Source: Faecalimonas sp963557735
GTDB taxonomy: Bacteria > Bacillota > Clostridia > Lachnospirales > Lachnospiraceae
Reading direction: 5' to 3'
DNA length: 64,000 nt
Assembly: GCA_963557735.1 (NCBI GenBank)
Contig: CAUWEA010000003.1
Span: 1-64,000 of the forward strand
Positions 45,749 through 54,124 of the stretch are shown here, one piece after another (within the stretch, counting starts at the first letter, position 1; every line of letters begins with the position of its first letter). The notes beneath the pieces were generated by a model, which searched no databases, was not told the origin of the DNA, and saw only the letters and a program-made list of their open reading frames with translations. The translations under genes and the position numbers were made by a program.

Positions 45749-46084
45749 GAGGGACTTGCCCTGTATCAGAATATCTCCCAGTATATTGAGGAGCACCTAA
45801 ATGAAGACTTGTCACTGGACCGCCTTGCAAAAGAATTTTATGTGAGCAAGTATCATATTGCCCACATCTTCAAGGACAACATCGGAATCTCCGTGCACCA
45901 GTACATCACAAAGAAGCGGTTGGACCAGTGCCGGGAGGCAATTCTTGGGAATATGAGCATTACTGAAATCTACCAGTTATTCGGATTTCGGGATTACTCC
46001 AGCTTTTACCGGGCATTTAAAAAAGAATACGGAATCTCCCCGAAAGACTATCGGGATATGAATTCATTGATTTTGAATCATTAA
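45748..46084 (+). pseudogene. 3' remnant of an AraC-family regulator gene
   Basis: The frame gives the C-terminal DNA-binding domain only: YIEEHLNEDLSLDRLAKEF, the first helix-turn-helix (VSKYHIAHIFK) and the second (ITEIYQLFGFRDYSSFYRAFKKEYGISPKDYR). The ~180-residue ligand-binding part is absent. Upstream codons run into antisense of the dehydrogenase remnant near 45748. A short protein could in principle start at TTG 45809, but no ribosome site is seen. Its stop overlaps the convergent gene at 46081 by 4 nt. Confidence 0.75.
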
Positions 46085-47655
46085 TTTCTATATTCTTCTA
46101 TCCTGCAGCTGTGTTTCTGACTCTTTGGGTCATAATTAATCCCGATCAACAGAATCCTGCCCCCATAACTTTTCAATACTTCTGGATAATCATTCTCCTT
46201 TATCTGCTTTATAGCACTCTCCTCAGTTTTATTCCACTTCAATTCGATGAACAAAGCCGGCAGTGAAGATGATTTTTTAGGAAGAAAAACAACATCTGCA
46301 TATCCTTTACCAAATGGCAGTTCCTGAATTTCAACATAGCTTCCGATACAACTGATATACGCAAACCGAATCACACTTCGCAACGCCTGCTCATTGTTGT
46401 AAAAAGTTGGAGCTGTCATTGTCCGGTGTATGTTTTCTATCGCTGTAGATACTGATTCTTCATTCATAGCAAAAGTATCCTGGAGGAGCTTTTCCGAGTC
46501 CATGATCAGTTTTACGATATCTGTATATCTGCTGGATTTTACTGCGCGCATAAATTCTTGCCGTACCTCTTCGTTTGGAATCGAAACACTTTCTGTCTCT
46601 CTGTCATATGCCAGATATCCCAAATGGACAAGAAGGGTCAGGACATCGTCCCTATTATGAATATTCGTCATATCATTCTGAAACGTGCCGATATCGACCG
46701 GACATTTTTCTCCTGCAAGCATTCGTATAATTGTTTCCTTCAATCCCTGTTCATCCATTTCAATGTAAATTTTTAATGCCCTATAGGTTTCTGTCTGAGT
46801 CCAGTAGTCTCCATATTCCCCACTTTTTACTGCCTCAATCACCGAATTCGGACTGTAGACTGACTTCTCCCGACTAAAAGAATACCCATTGTACCACCGC
46901 TTCATTTCTATAAAATCCATATCATACTGCTCACAAAGCATGCGCACCTCTTTCTCTGTAAATCCAACATACTTTGCCAGCCTCTTCGGCTGTACCATAG
47001 AATACTCCCGAAAATCTGTCAACGCCGACTGTGTACCATATTTTTTTATCGGTAAAATCCCCGTCATATAAGCAGCCTCTATCATTTTATCTGTCTGACT
47101 ACTTTTAAAAAGGGCCCGTAGAAGCTGCAGATACTCTTTCTGCAATTTTTCATGTTCTTTCGCCTCCCGAAAAAGGGCGTCCCACTCATCGATCAGTATG
47201 ATAAATTTTTCTCCCAAACTCTCATTTATGTTTGCCAGTGCAACTGCCATAGAATTTGTCTTTTGAGAAACTGACGGAAATGCTTCCTTCAACTCTCTTA
47301 TGACCTCTTCCTGCATACGCTGCACTGTATTTTCCACATTTCTTACAATTGAAATGAACCATGTAATATCAAGATAAATTACATTGAACCGATTAAGATT
47401 TTCTTTATATGATTTTTCCTTTGCAATCTCCAAATCACAAAACAGTTCTTCTGAATTACAACTTTTATCATAATAGGCACACAACATCTGTGTTGCATAT
47501 GATTTTCCAAAACGTCTTGGTCTGCTCACGCAAGTAAGTTTATCTTTCGTTCCAAGTGTTTCGTTCATAAATCCGACTAATCCCGATTTGTCTACATACA
47601 ATCCTCTGCGCACTGCCGCAAATCCATCATTTCCTAAATTGATATACCTTCCCAT
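46081..47655 (-). CDS. AAA-ATPase-like / PD-(D/E)XK nuclease-like protein
   Basis: A 524-residue protein of the family with an N-terminal AAA-ATPase-like domain (YVDKSGLVGFMN, Walker A region SRPRRFGKS at 44-52, Walker B-like FIILIDEWDALF) and a C-terminal PD-(D/E)XK-like domain (GKGYADVVFLP then ALFIELKWNK). These proteins are common in Bacteroidetes and Clostridia; their role is unknown, with links to mobile DNA proposed only by domain content. It has its own promoter and no functional relation to neighbours is evident. Confidence 0.85.
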   Translation of the reverse strand: MGRYINLGNDGFAAVRRGLYVDKSGLVGFMNETLGTKDKLTCVSRPRRFGKSYATQMLCAYYDKSCNSEELFCDLEIAKEKSYKENLNRFNVIYLDITWFISIVRNVENTVQRMQEEVIRELKEAFPSVSQKTNSMAVALANINESLGEKFIILIDEWDALFREAKEHEKLQKEYLQLLRALFKSSQTDKMIEAAYMTGILPIKKYGTQSALTDFREYSMVQPKRLAKYVGFTEKEVRMLCEQYDMDFIEMKRWYNGYSFSREKSVYSPNSVIEAVKSGEYGDYWTQTETYRALKIYIEMDEQGLKETIIRMLAGEKCPVDIGTFQNDMTNIHNRDDVLTLLVHLGYLAYDRETESVSIPNEEVRQEFMRAVKSSRYTDIVKLIMDSEKLLQDTFAMNEESVSTAIENIHRTMTAPTFYNNEQALRSVIRFAYISCIGSYVEIQELPFGKGYADVVFLPKKSSSLPALFIELKWNKTEESAIKQIKENDYPEVLKSYGGRILLIGINYDPKSQKHSCRIEEYRN

Positions 47656-47715
47656 CGTTTATACCCCCTTCTGACTACAAGGATGTCTTTATAACCGCTT
47701 ATAACTTCTATTTCT

Positions 47716-47744
47716 ATTATATAGTTCCTCTTGCGATACTACAA
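47716..47744 (-). promoter_or_regulatory. Promoter of the AAA/PD-(D/E)XK gene
   Basis: Minus-strand TTGTAG (47739-47744), 17-nt spacer, perfect TATAAT (47716-47721), about 60 nt before the ATG at 47655, which has GAAGGGGG upstream. Confidence 0.6.
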
Positions 47745-47817
47745 ATCATTTCTTCACTTTTCATATCTCCGGTCTATGAACTTCTCGATTTCCTTTGAAC
47801 GCGCAGCTTTCTCAATC

Positions 47818-47871
47818 CAAAAACTGCCCTTCCCTGCTCAGATTCTCCTCTTGTGCAGTTCAGGACAGTTC
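47818..47871 (-). terminator. Probable terminator of the DEAD-box helicase gene
   Basis: On the minus strand AACTGTCC pairs with GGGCAGTT (one wobble) and is followed by TTTTTGG. The loop is long (about 34 nt) and may hold further pairing. It lies ~35 nt after the helicase stop. Confidence 0.5.
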
Positions 47872-47904
47872 TTCTTCCTCAAAATAATATTCTTCTGTAC
47901 TTGT

Positions 47905-49494
47905 TTATTTCTGATTTGCCGGCTCGATCGCAATGGATTTTCCTTTGATCTTCACATTCTGCATTGCGTGAAGAACGTCTCTCGCATACTCTCTCGGCAC
48001 TTCTACAAATGTATATTTATCAAACATATCGATCGTTCCGATCAGTTTTCCAGGCATTCCGCTTTCGCCCGCAAGCGCCCCGAGAATGTCTCCCGGTCTT
48101 GCTTTCTGTTTTTTCCCAATGTTGATGAACAGACGGACCATTCCAGGCTCTTCCGCTCCGGTATCTCCAAAATCAAATTCATCTTCGGATTCATTGTCAT
48201 CTTTCATTCCGGTGTACAGCTTCAAAAATGCAGCTGCCATATCCATTGCTGTATAGTCGGAATCATTGACTTTCTCTTCGATCGCATTGATCATCATGGT
48301 CAGATCTTCTTTTTCGATCATCTTTTCAATCTCTTCCAGCACGTTATCGATCTTTGTATTGGCAACATCATTTAATGACGGTACTTTCTGTGCATAGATC
48401 TTTGTCTTGCAGTAACGCTGGATCTCTTTGATCTTATATACTTCCTTTCCGGAAACAAAAGAGAAGGAACGTCCGACTCTCCCGGCTCTTCCCGTTCTTC
48501 CGATCCGGTGTACATAATACTCCTCATCCTGCGGCAGATCATAGTTAAATACCGCCTCCACTTCATCGACGTCAATTCCTCTTGCAGCCACATCTGTCGC
48601 TACAAGGATATCTGTCTTTCCACTTCGGAAGCCCTGCATCACACGGTCTCTCTGTGCCTGCTTCATATCTCCGTGAAGCCCTGCCGCAAAGTATCCACGC
48701 CCTAACAGTGCGGTTACAAGCAGATCTACCTGTTTCTTCGTATTACAAAAGATCACAGAAAGCTTCGGTGTATAAATGTCAAGCAGACGTGTCAGCACTT
48801 CTTCCTTATTCTTCGGTTTCACTTCGTAGTAGAACTGTTCAATATTCGGCACGGTCAGTTCTTTTTTTGTCACTTTGATCAGTTCCGCATTCTTCTGAAA
48901 TTTCTTTGTAATCTCCATGATCGCCTTCGGCATCGTCGCGGAAAACAATACGGTCTGCCGCTCCTCCGGAACTCCCTCCAGGATCGTCTCGATATCCTCA
49001 CGGAATCCCATATTTAACATCTCATCCGCCTCATCCAGAATAACGGTGTGAACCTGCTCCATTTTAATCGTCTTTCTTCTCATATGATCCATCACACGTC
49101 CCGGTGTTCCGATGATCAGTTGTGTCCCGCTCTTCAGGGAGCGGATCTGTTTTACAATCTCCTGCCCTCCGTAAATCGGAAGTACTTTAATCCCATGCAT
49201 ATACTTTGCCAGATTCCGAATCTCCTCTGCCACCTGAATGGCAAGTTCTCTTGTCGGGCAGAGAACGATCCCCTGCAGTTTTTTATTTTTCGGGTCAATC
49301 TTTTCCAGCATCGGGATCCCAAATGCCGCTGTCTTTCCCGTCCCCGTCTGTGCCTGACCGATGATATCTTTTCCAGTCATCATCACCGGGATTGCCTTAC
49401 TCTGAATCGGAGATGCCTCCTCAAATCCCATATGTTTTACCGCTTTCTGAATCTCAGGGCAGATTCCAAGCTCTTCAAATCTTAATGTTTCCAT
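47905..49494 (-). CDS. DEAD-box ATP-dependent RNA helicase with DbpA-type RNA-binding domain
   Basis: A 529-residue helicase: Q motif (residues 23-31, GFEEASPIQ), AQTGTGKT at 48-55, LDEADEML, SAT, and HRIGRTGRAGR. A ~75-residue acidic linker leads to a C-terminal DbpA-like RNA-binding domain (about 450-525, RLFINIGKKQKARPGDILGAL). Such enzymes remodel structured RNA in ribosome assembly or at low temperature. The gene is monocistronic, with a hairpin in its apparent leader. RBS GAAAGGAA. Confidence 0.92.
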   Translation of the reverse strand: METLRFEELGICPEIQKAVKHMGFEEASPIQSKAIPVMMTGKDIIGQAQTGTGKTAAFGIPMLEKIDPKNKKLQGIVLCPTRELAIQVAEEIRNLAKYMHGIKVLPIYGGQEIVKQIRSLKSGTQLIIGTPGRVMDHMRRKTIKMEQVHTVILDEADEMLNMGFREDIETILEGVPEERQTVLFSATMPKAIMEITKKFQKNAELIKVTKKELTVPNIEQFYYEVKPKNKEEVLTRLLDIYTPKLSVIFCNTKKQVDLLVTALLGRGYFAAGLHGDMKQAQRDRVMQGFRSGKTDILVATDVAARGIDVDEVEAVFNYDLPQDEEYYVHRIGRTGRAGRVGRSFSFVSGKEVYKIKEIQRYCKTKIYAQKVPSLNDVANTKIDNVLEEIEKMIEKEDLTMMINAIEEKVNDSDYTAMDMAAAFLKLYTGMKDDNESEDEFDFGDTGAEEPGMVRLFINIGKKQKARPGDILGALAGESGMPGKLIGTIDMFDKYTFVEVPREYARDVLHAMQNVKIKGKSIAIEPANQK

Positions 49495-49583
49495 GATCTG
49501 ATTCCTTTCTATTCTTTTTGTATTTATCTGTTCTGCCGCTCATATCTGGTCTGCAGCAGTCTCTGACGAATATTTCTGTCCAC

Positions 49584-49629
49584 AAAAATGAGGCTGGTGC
49601 AAAATGAACTTTGCAACAGCCCCACTCAT
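49584..49629 (-). terminator. Strong hairpin between lipoprotein and helicase genes (terminator or helicase-leader attenuator)
   Basis: On the minus strand GGGGCTGTTGCAAAG pairs with TTTTGCACCAGCCTC across a 4-nt loop, followed by ATTTTTG. It lies 130 nt after the lipoprotein gene but also downstream of a promoter at 49646-49674, so it may act on the helicase transcript. Confidence 0.75.
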
Positions 49630-49645
49630 AGAATACACGCTTTCC

Positions 49646-49674
49646 ATCATAACAGATGACTTGAAATTTGTCTA
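49646..49674 (-). promoter_or_regulatory. Candidate promoter of the helicase gene
   Basis: Minus-strand TAGACA (49669-49674), 17-nt spacer, TATGAT (49646-49651). The resulting leader would be ~145 nt and include the strong hairpin at 49584-49629. Confidence 0.5.
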
Positions 49675-49758
49675 TCTTTTTGTCAGCTATTTATTTTTAT
49701 TTCCGATCTTCTAATCCATGATAAACGACTACTACCTGCAACCTTTATCCGACTGGTG

Positions 49759-50412
49759 TTAGAATGTCAATCCACTTTTATCGTACATTGCCTCATCTAT
49801 TTTCAGAAGATCCTCATCTGAAATTGAATACACATTGTTAGAATCTTTTGTAACACTGATCTCAATCGTCTGCTTTTCTCCATAGGTAATATTTTCCAGA
49901 TTCTCTGCCATTTTATCATGCAGAATCACAAAAGTCTGCTCCATGATTTCTTCTTCCGAAGGCATCTCACCACTTTCTATCTTCGATGTAACAAATCCCT
50001 CTATCTCTGTCTGTGCTGCTTCCATCACTCCATCAAAAATCTTTGCCGGCTGCACTTCTACCTGAACTGTAAAATTCTTATCCTCAGTTTCTTTTGCTTC
50101 TTTCACATCGTATTTTAATTTTTTAAATATTTCAACATAAAGATCTTTATATTTCTCTGTCAGTTCATCTGAAACCCCAACCGATGTAAGCTGATTCATG
50201 GCAAGTTCTAAGTTTTTATTATATTCCTTTTCTGCCTCTTCTTTTGTTGACTTCGTAAGTTTGATATATTCATCAAACTCTCCCTTATAACTTGCATCAA
50301 GACATGCCTTCGTATACCCGGCCGCATCAAACTTCTGAAATGCTGAACACCCGGAAAGAATCAACATAGATCCCATTAATAATGTTGCCACTGCTCTTTT
50401 CAATTTTTTCAT
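49759..50412 (-). CDS. Putative lipoprotein, function unknown
   Basis: A 217-residue protein with a lipoprotein signal peptide (MKKLKRAVATLLMGSMLILSGC, lipobox LSGC with Cys22). An acidic, Lys-rich helical region follows, with a repeated-helix look (AGYTKACLDASYKGEFDEYIKLTKSTKEEAEKEYNKNLE). It resembles uncharacterised Firmicutes lipoproteins. ATG at 50412 follows GAGGGAAAG; a TTG at 50478 would hide the signal peptide. It probably sits on the outer face of the membrane. Confidence 0.8.
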   Translation of the reverse strand: MKKLKRAVATLLMGSMLILSGCSAFQKFDAAGYTKACLDASYKGEFDEYIKLTKSTKEEAEKEYNKNLELAMNQLTSVGVSDELTEKYKDLYVEIFKKLKYDVKEAKETEDKNFTVQVEVQPAKIFDGVMEAAQTEIEGFVTSKIESGEMPSEEEIMEQTFVILHDKMAENLENITYGEKQTIEISVTKDSNNVYSISDEDLLKIDEAMYDKSGLTF

Positions 50413-50589
50413 ACGCTTTCCCTCATATCTTTCGTATCTTTTAAATAACCTTACTAAAAACAAACATCTACAAAACATCAGTTTTTTATACCTTCATCAT
50501 ATAGCAAATCTGTCAAAACTATATTTTATAACCATATATTTTTTATGTATCTTACCGTTTTTTCGTGATGTCTGTTTGTAGTTTTTATG

Positions 50590-50600
50590 ATTATATCACA
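50590..50600 (-). promoter_or_regulatory. Candidate extended -10 promoter of the lipoprotein gene
   Basis: Minus-strand TGATATAAT, with the perfect TATAAT at 50590-50595; no good -35 is seen. A TTGACA further downstream lacks a well-spaced -10. This lies in the 380-bp divergent gap 50413-50792, which also holds the promoter of the rightward gene and nothing else recognisable. Confidence 0.4.
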
Positions 50601-50694
50601 ATTCCCTGATAACTTCCACTTAATTATTCACATTTTCAAAAATTCATATCTGATACTGTTTACTGTTTTTTAACTTTTTCTCCGTGGATTCCTC

Positions 50695-50723
50695 TTGCAT
50701 TTTTGTAATAGAAGTAGTAATAT
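50695..50723 (+). promoter_or_regulatory. Candidate promoter of the hemolysin-III-family gene
   Basis: TTGCAT (50695-50700), 17-nt spacer, TAATAT (50718-50723), about 70 nt ahead of the ATG at 50793. Confidence 0.4.
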
Positions 50724-50792
50724 CAACATATACTTAATGTAGTATTGAAAACTACTTATCATTTTATTCATCACTAGTCAGGAGGCATTCTT

Positions 50793-51449
50793 ATGAGACA
50801 AAAACATTTAAAAGATCCGGGAAGTGCGATCACCCATTTTATCGCAATGCTGATGGCCATCTTTTCCGCAACGCCATTGCTGATAAAAGCGGCACACAAA
50901 GAAGATCCCATCTATGTGATTTCCCTTGCAATCTTCATTGGAAGTATGATCTTATTATATACCGCAAGTACCTTATATCACTCCCTCGATATTTCCGAGA
51001 AAGTCAATAAGCGCCTGAAAAAATTTGACCACATGATGATCTCGGTGCTGATTGCAGGAAGCTACACGCCTATCTGCCTGATCACCTTAAAAGGGCCTGT
51101 CGGCTATACGATGCTCGCAATCGTATGGGGAATTGCAATTGCAGGGATACTTGTAAAAGCATTCTGGGTAAACTGTCCGAAATGGTTCTCCTCCGTTCTC
51201 TATATCGGTATGGGATGGACTTGTGTGATTGCATTTACAAAACTTCTCGATACAATGTCACCAGGTGGATTTGGATGGCTTTTAGCCGGCGGAATCGTCT
51301 ATACAATCGGCGGAATTATTTATGCACTGAAACTTCCACTTTTCAATAACAAACACAAAAACTTTGGAAGCCATGAAATTTTCCACTTGTTTGTAATGGG
51401 CGGAAGCGTATGTCACTTTATTGTAATGTATGTGTTCCTGTTAAGATGA
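50793..51449 (+). CDS. Hemolysin III family (PAQR-like) membrane protein
   Basis: A 218-residue protein with seven membrane helices and the PAQR/hemolysin III metal-site residues: STLYHSL, KFDHMMISVLIAGSYTP and GSHEIFHLFVMGGSVCHF, giving the Ser, Asp and His set. Bacterial members have been linked to membrane lipid homeostasis or to cytolysis, but the role here is unknown. RBS AGGAGG. It is monocistronic and ends before a long hairpin. Confidence 0.9.
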   Translation: MRQKHLKDPGSAITHFIAMLMAIFSATPLLIKAAHKEDPIYVISLAIFIGSMILLYTASTLYHSLDISEKVNKRLKKFDHMMISVLIAGSYTPICLITLKGPVGYTMLAIVWGIAIAGILVKAFWVNCPKWFSSVLYIGMGWTCVIAFTKLLDTMSPGGFGWLLAGGIVYTIGGIIYALKLPLFNNKHKNFGSHEIFHLFVMGGSVCHFIVMYVFLLR

Positions 51450-51471
51450 TCTCTATCACTCATAGAAAGGA

Positions 51472-51532
51472 TATGCGCCCTTTTCGGCGACAAGCTTTGA
51501 TTTTTCTACTTGTCTTCCCAAAAGAGCGCATA
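51472..51532. terminator. Long imperfect inverted repeat between convergent genes, probable bidirectional terminator
   Basis: Arms of ~23-24 nt (TATGCGCCCTTTTCGG... and its imperfect complement) around a ~14-nt loop. It lies between the stop of the hemolysin-III-like gene and the end of uxaC. There is no pronounced T-run on either side, which is unusual for a factor-independent terminator. Confidence 0.55.
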
Positions 51533-51567
51533 GCAAAAGAAATGAATCTTTATTCTGCGACAATTTT

Positions 51568-52992
51568 CTATTTCTGATATGTCAAAGGCAGATCAAATCC
51601 GAAATAATTTACCGCGTTGTTGTAAGAAATATCTTCTATCATTTTTCCAAGCCTCTGCTCGTCAGCCGGGTATTCTCCATTTTCCACCCAGTTCCCGATC
51701 AGTTCACATAAAATTCGTCTAAAATATTCATGTCTGGTATAGGAAAGAAAGCTTCTGGAATCTGTAAGCATTCCGACAAAATTCCCGAGCAGACCAAGAT
51801 TTGCCAGAGATGTCATCTGCTCTGTCATTCCTGCCTTGTGATCGTTAAACCACCATGCGGATCCTTGTTGAATTTTCCCGACTGCACTCTGATCTTGAAA
51901 ACATCCAAGAATCGTTCCGATCGCAGCATTATCGTTTGGATTCAAACTATAAATAATTGTTTTCGGAAGTTCATCTGTCTGATTCAGTGCATTTAGAAAA
52001 TCAGCCATTTCCGAAGACGGCGCATAATTGTTGATACAGTCATATCCGGTATCTGGTCCAAGCTCCCGATATCGAAGAACATTGTTGTCCCGCTTACATC
52101 CATAGTGCAGCTGCATAGCCCATCCGCGCTTATGGTATTCCTTTCCGACAAAAAGCATAAATGCTGTTTTATACTTTAATTCTTCTTCCTTGGAGACAAA
52201 TTCGCCTCTCATTCTTTTCGCAAAAATCTGTTCCAGTTCCCCATCGGAAGCAGGTCTGTACATAACAAATTCCAATGCATGATCGGATGCCCTGCAGCCA
52301 TAGGACGCAAAATGCTCCATCCTTACTTTCAGCGCTTCCTTCAGATCCTCAAATGTCTTTATCTTCCTCTGACTGGCTTCCTCCAGTTTCTTCAGATAAT
52401 CCAAATAATCTGGTTTTTCAATATTCATCGCCTTATCCGGACGCCATGCCGGAAGCACCTGCACATCAAACGTCTCATCTTCTGCGATAACTTTATGCCA
52501 TTCCAATGAATCAACCGGATCATCGGTTGTACAAATTAATTTTACGTTGGATTGTCTGATAATATTTCTTACACTCATCGAATCTTCCTGTAATTTTTTA
52601 TTGCACAGATTCCAGACTTCCTCTGCCGTTTCTCCGTTTAGCGCTCCAGTATATCCAAAATATCTCTGCAGCTCTAAGTGACTCCAGTGGTACAGCGGAT
52701 TGCCAATCGCTTTCTCCAGAGTCTCTGCCCATTTCTGAAACTTTTCTCTGTCTGTGGCATCTCCCGTAATATAGTACTCATCAATACCATTTGACCGCAT
52801 CTGACGCCATTTATAATGATCTCCACCCAGCCATACCTGTGTGATATTTTCAAATTTTCTATCTTCTGCAATTTCTTTTGGAGCGATATGGCAATGATAA
52901 TCCAGCACCGGTGTTGTTTCTGCATACTTATGAAATAGATTCTGTGCAGTTTCTGTTGATAACAAAAACTCTTTATCCATAAATTGTTTCAT
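51568..52992 (-). CDS. uxaC: Glucuronate/galacturonate isomerase
   Basis: A 474-residue uronate isomerase of the amidohydrolase fold: FMDKEFLLSTETAQ start, DYHCHIAPKEIAED with the metal-binding HxH, WRQMRSNGI, YHWSHLELQRYFG and LTDSRSFLSYTRHEYFRR. It interconverts galacturonate with tagaturonate and glucuronate with fructuronate. Its product would feed UxaB-UxaA encoded 6 kb away. It is the last gene of the ABC-importer/transketolase operon, 24 nt after the aldolase gene, so the two uronate gene sets are split between operons. Confidence 0.93.
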   Translation of the reverse strand: MKQFMDKEFLLSTETAQNLFHKYAETTPVLDYHCHIAPKEIAEDRKFENITQVWLGGDHYKWRQMRSNGIDEYYITGDATDREKFQKWAETLEKAIGNPLYHWSHLELQRYFGYTGALNGETAEEVWNLCNKKLQEDSMSVRNIIRQSNVKLICTTDDPVDSLEWHKVIAEDETFDVQVLPAWRPDKAMNIEKPDYLDYLKKLEEASQRKIKTFEDLKEALKVRMEHFASYGCRASDHALEFVMYRPASDGELEQIFAKRMRGEFVSKEEELKYKTAFMLFVGKEYHKRGWAMQLHYGCKRDNNVLRYRELGPDTGYDCINNYAPSSEMADFLNALNQTDELPKTIIYSLNPNDNAAIGTILGCFQDQSAVGKIQQGSAWWFNDHKAGMTEQMTSLANLGLLGNFVGMLTDSRSFLSYTRHEYFRRILCELIGNWVENGEYPADEQRLGKMIEDISYNNAVNYFGFDLPLTYQK

Positions 52993-53016
52993 GAATCCTT
53001 TCCCCTTCCTCTGATT

Positions 53017-53670
53017 TTACTCGCCAAAAACAGCTCTGTAATCTGCCTGAAATTTCTCAATTCCCTGATCTGTGAGTGGATGTTTGATCATCTGCTCAAT
53101 AACCTTATACGGTACAGTTGCAATATCAGCACCTGCAAGCGCACAGTCTGTCACATGAATCGGGTTGCGTACACTTGCTGCAATAATCTCTGTATCCAAC
53201 TCTGCAACAGCAAAAATCTCTGAAATTTCCCGGATCAGGTCAATTCCCCGTACCGAAATATCATCCAGTCTTCCTAAGAACGGAGAAACATACGCCGCTC
53301 CTGCCCTTGCTGCCAAAAGTGCCTGATTTGCTGTGAAGATCAATGTCATATTTACCTTGATACCTTCCGCCGCCAATGCCTTACATGCTTTCAGCCCTTC
53401 CGCAGTCATCGGAATTTTTACGACCATGTTCGGATGAATCGCCGCAATGTTCTTTCCTTCCGCGATCATACCTTCTGCATCTGTCGTTGTTGCTTTTACT
53501 TCTCCACTGATCGGACCGTCTACAATTGCGGTGATCTCCCGGATCACTTCTTCAAATACCCGGCCTTCCTTAGCAATCAATGACGGATTTGTCGTCACCC
53601 CGCAGATGACTCCCATATCACTTGCTTTTCTGATGTCCTCTACCTTTGCTGTATCAATAAAAAATTTCAT
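53017..53670 (-). CDS. fsa: Fructose-6-phosphate aldolase/transaldolase-like protein
   Basis: A 217-residue small transaldolase/Fsa type: MKFFIDTAKVEDIRKA start with Asp6, GVTTNPSLIAKEG with Asn28, Schiff-base Lys85 in VVKIPMTAEG, and TLIFTANQALLAARAGA. Members either cleave fructose-6-phosphate to dihydroxyacetone plus glyceraldehyde-3-phosphate or act as transaldolase. Its pairing with a split transketolase suggests sugar-phosphate rearrangement of the imported sugar. It lies 27 nt after the cupin gene. Confidence 0.9.
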   Translation of the reverse strand: MKFFIDTAKVEDIRKASDMGVICGVTTNPSLIAKEGRVFEEVIREITAIVDGPISGEVKATTTDAEGMIAEGKNIAAIHPNMVVKIPMTAEGLKACKALAAEGIKVNMTLIFTANQALLAARAGAAYVSPFLGRLDDISVRGIDLIREISEIFAVAELDTEIIAASVRNPIHVTDCALAGADIATVPYKVIEQMIKHPLTDQGIEKFQADYRAVFGE

Positions 53671-53697
53671 TTCCGCACACCTCCGTCTGCTGCCTGC

Positions 53698-54093
53698 CTA
53701 CACGAGTTCCTTTACTCTGGCGATCTGACTCTCATTTAATGAAAGAATATCACTGTTTTCCATAGATGTGTTGGAATCTTCAATCAGGATCATTTTCGTA
53801 TCTTTACAGGTAACTGTATTATGCCACAGCCTTGCAGGAATGTTATAGACTTTGTCCGGCTCCATTTTTACTGCCCCAAGTTCCAATCCATTCTCTGTCT
53901 CATTTGCATAGATCAGTGTGCAGGAGCCTTCCACAAGAACGAACAGTTCATCTGTTTTGTTGTGTCGTTCCAGGCAGTCGATCCCGGTAATATCATTTGC
54001 CGGTTTCCAGTTCTTAATACCGACTGTCCACTTTTCATTTTCAAATACTCTCTGCATTCCTTCGCCTTCAAATGCATAATTTTCTATTTTCAT
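53698..54093 (-). CDS. Cupin-like small protein of the sugar operon
   Basis: A 131-residue protein with a cupin-like beta-barrel pattern: HNKTDELFVLVEGSCTLIY in the first half and YNIPARLWHNTVT in the second, giving possible metal-binding His and Glu. It could be a sugar isomerase, mutarotase-like or sensing protein. It sits between the transketolase and aldolase genes. No catalytic role can be assigned. Confidence 0.7.
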   Translation of the reverse strand: MKIENYAFEGEGMQRVFENEKWTVGIKNWKPANDITGIDCLERHNKTDELFVLVEGSCTLIYANETENGLELGAVKMEPDKVYNIPARLWHNTVTCKDTKMILIEDSNTSMENSDILSLNESQIARVKELV

Positions 54094-54124
54094 TTTTTCT
54101 TCCTCCGATTTTTTTAACAGTTTT

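Noticed and set aside
46081..47655. Phage defence or toxin role for the AAA/PD-(D/E)XK protein
   Set aside because: The domains would allow it, but there is no partner gene, no defence island and no mobile element beside it; only the family is reported.
47731..48375. A 214-codon plus-strand frame opposite the helicase gene
   Set aside because: It is His/Phe-rich shadow coding opposite the conserved helicase C-terminus, starts with TTG and has no ribosome site.
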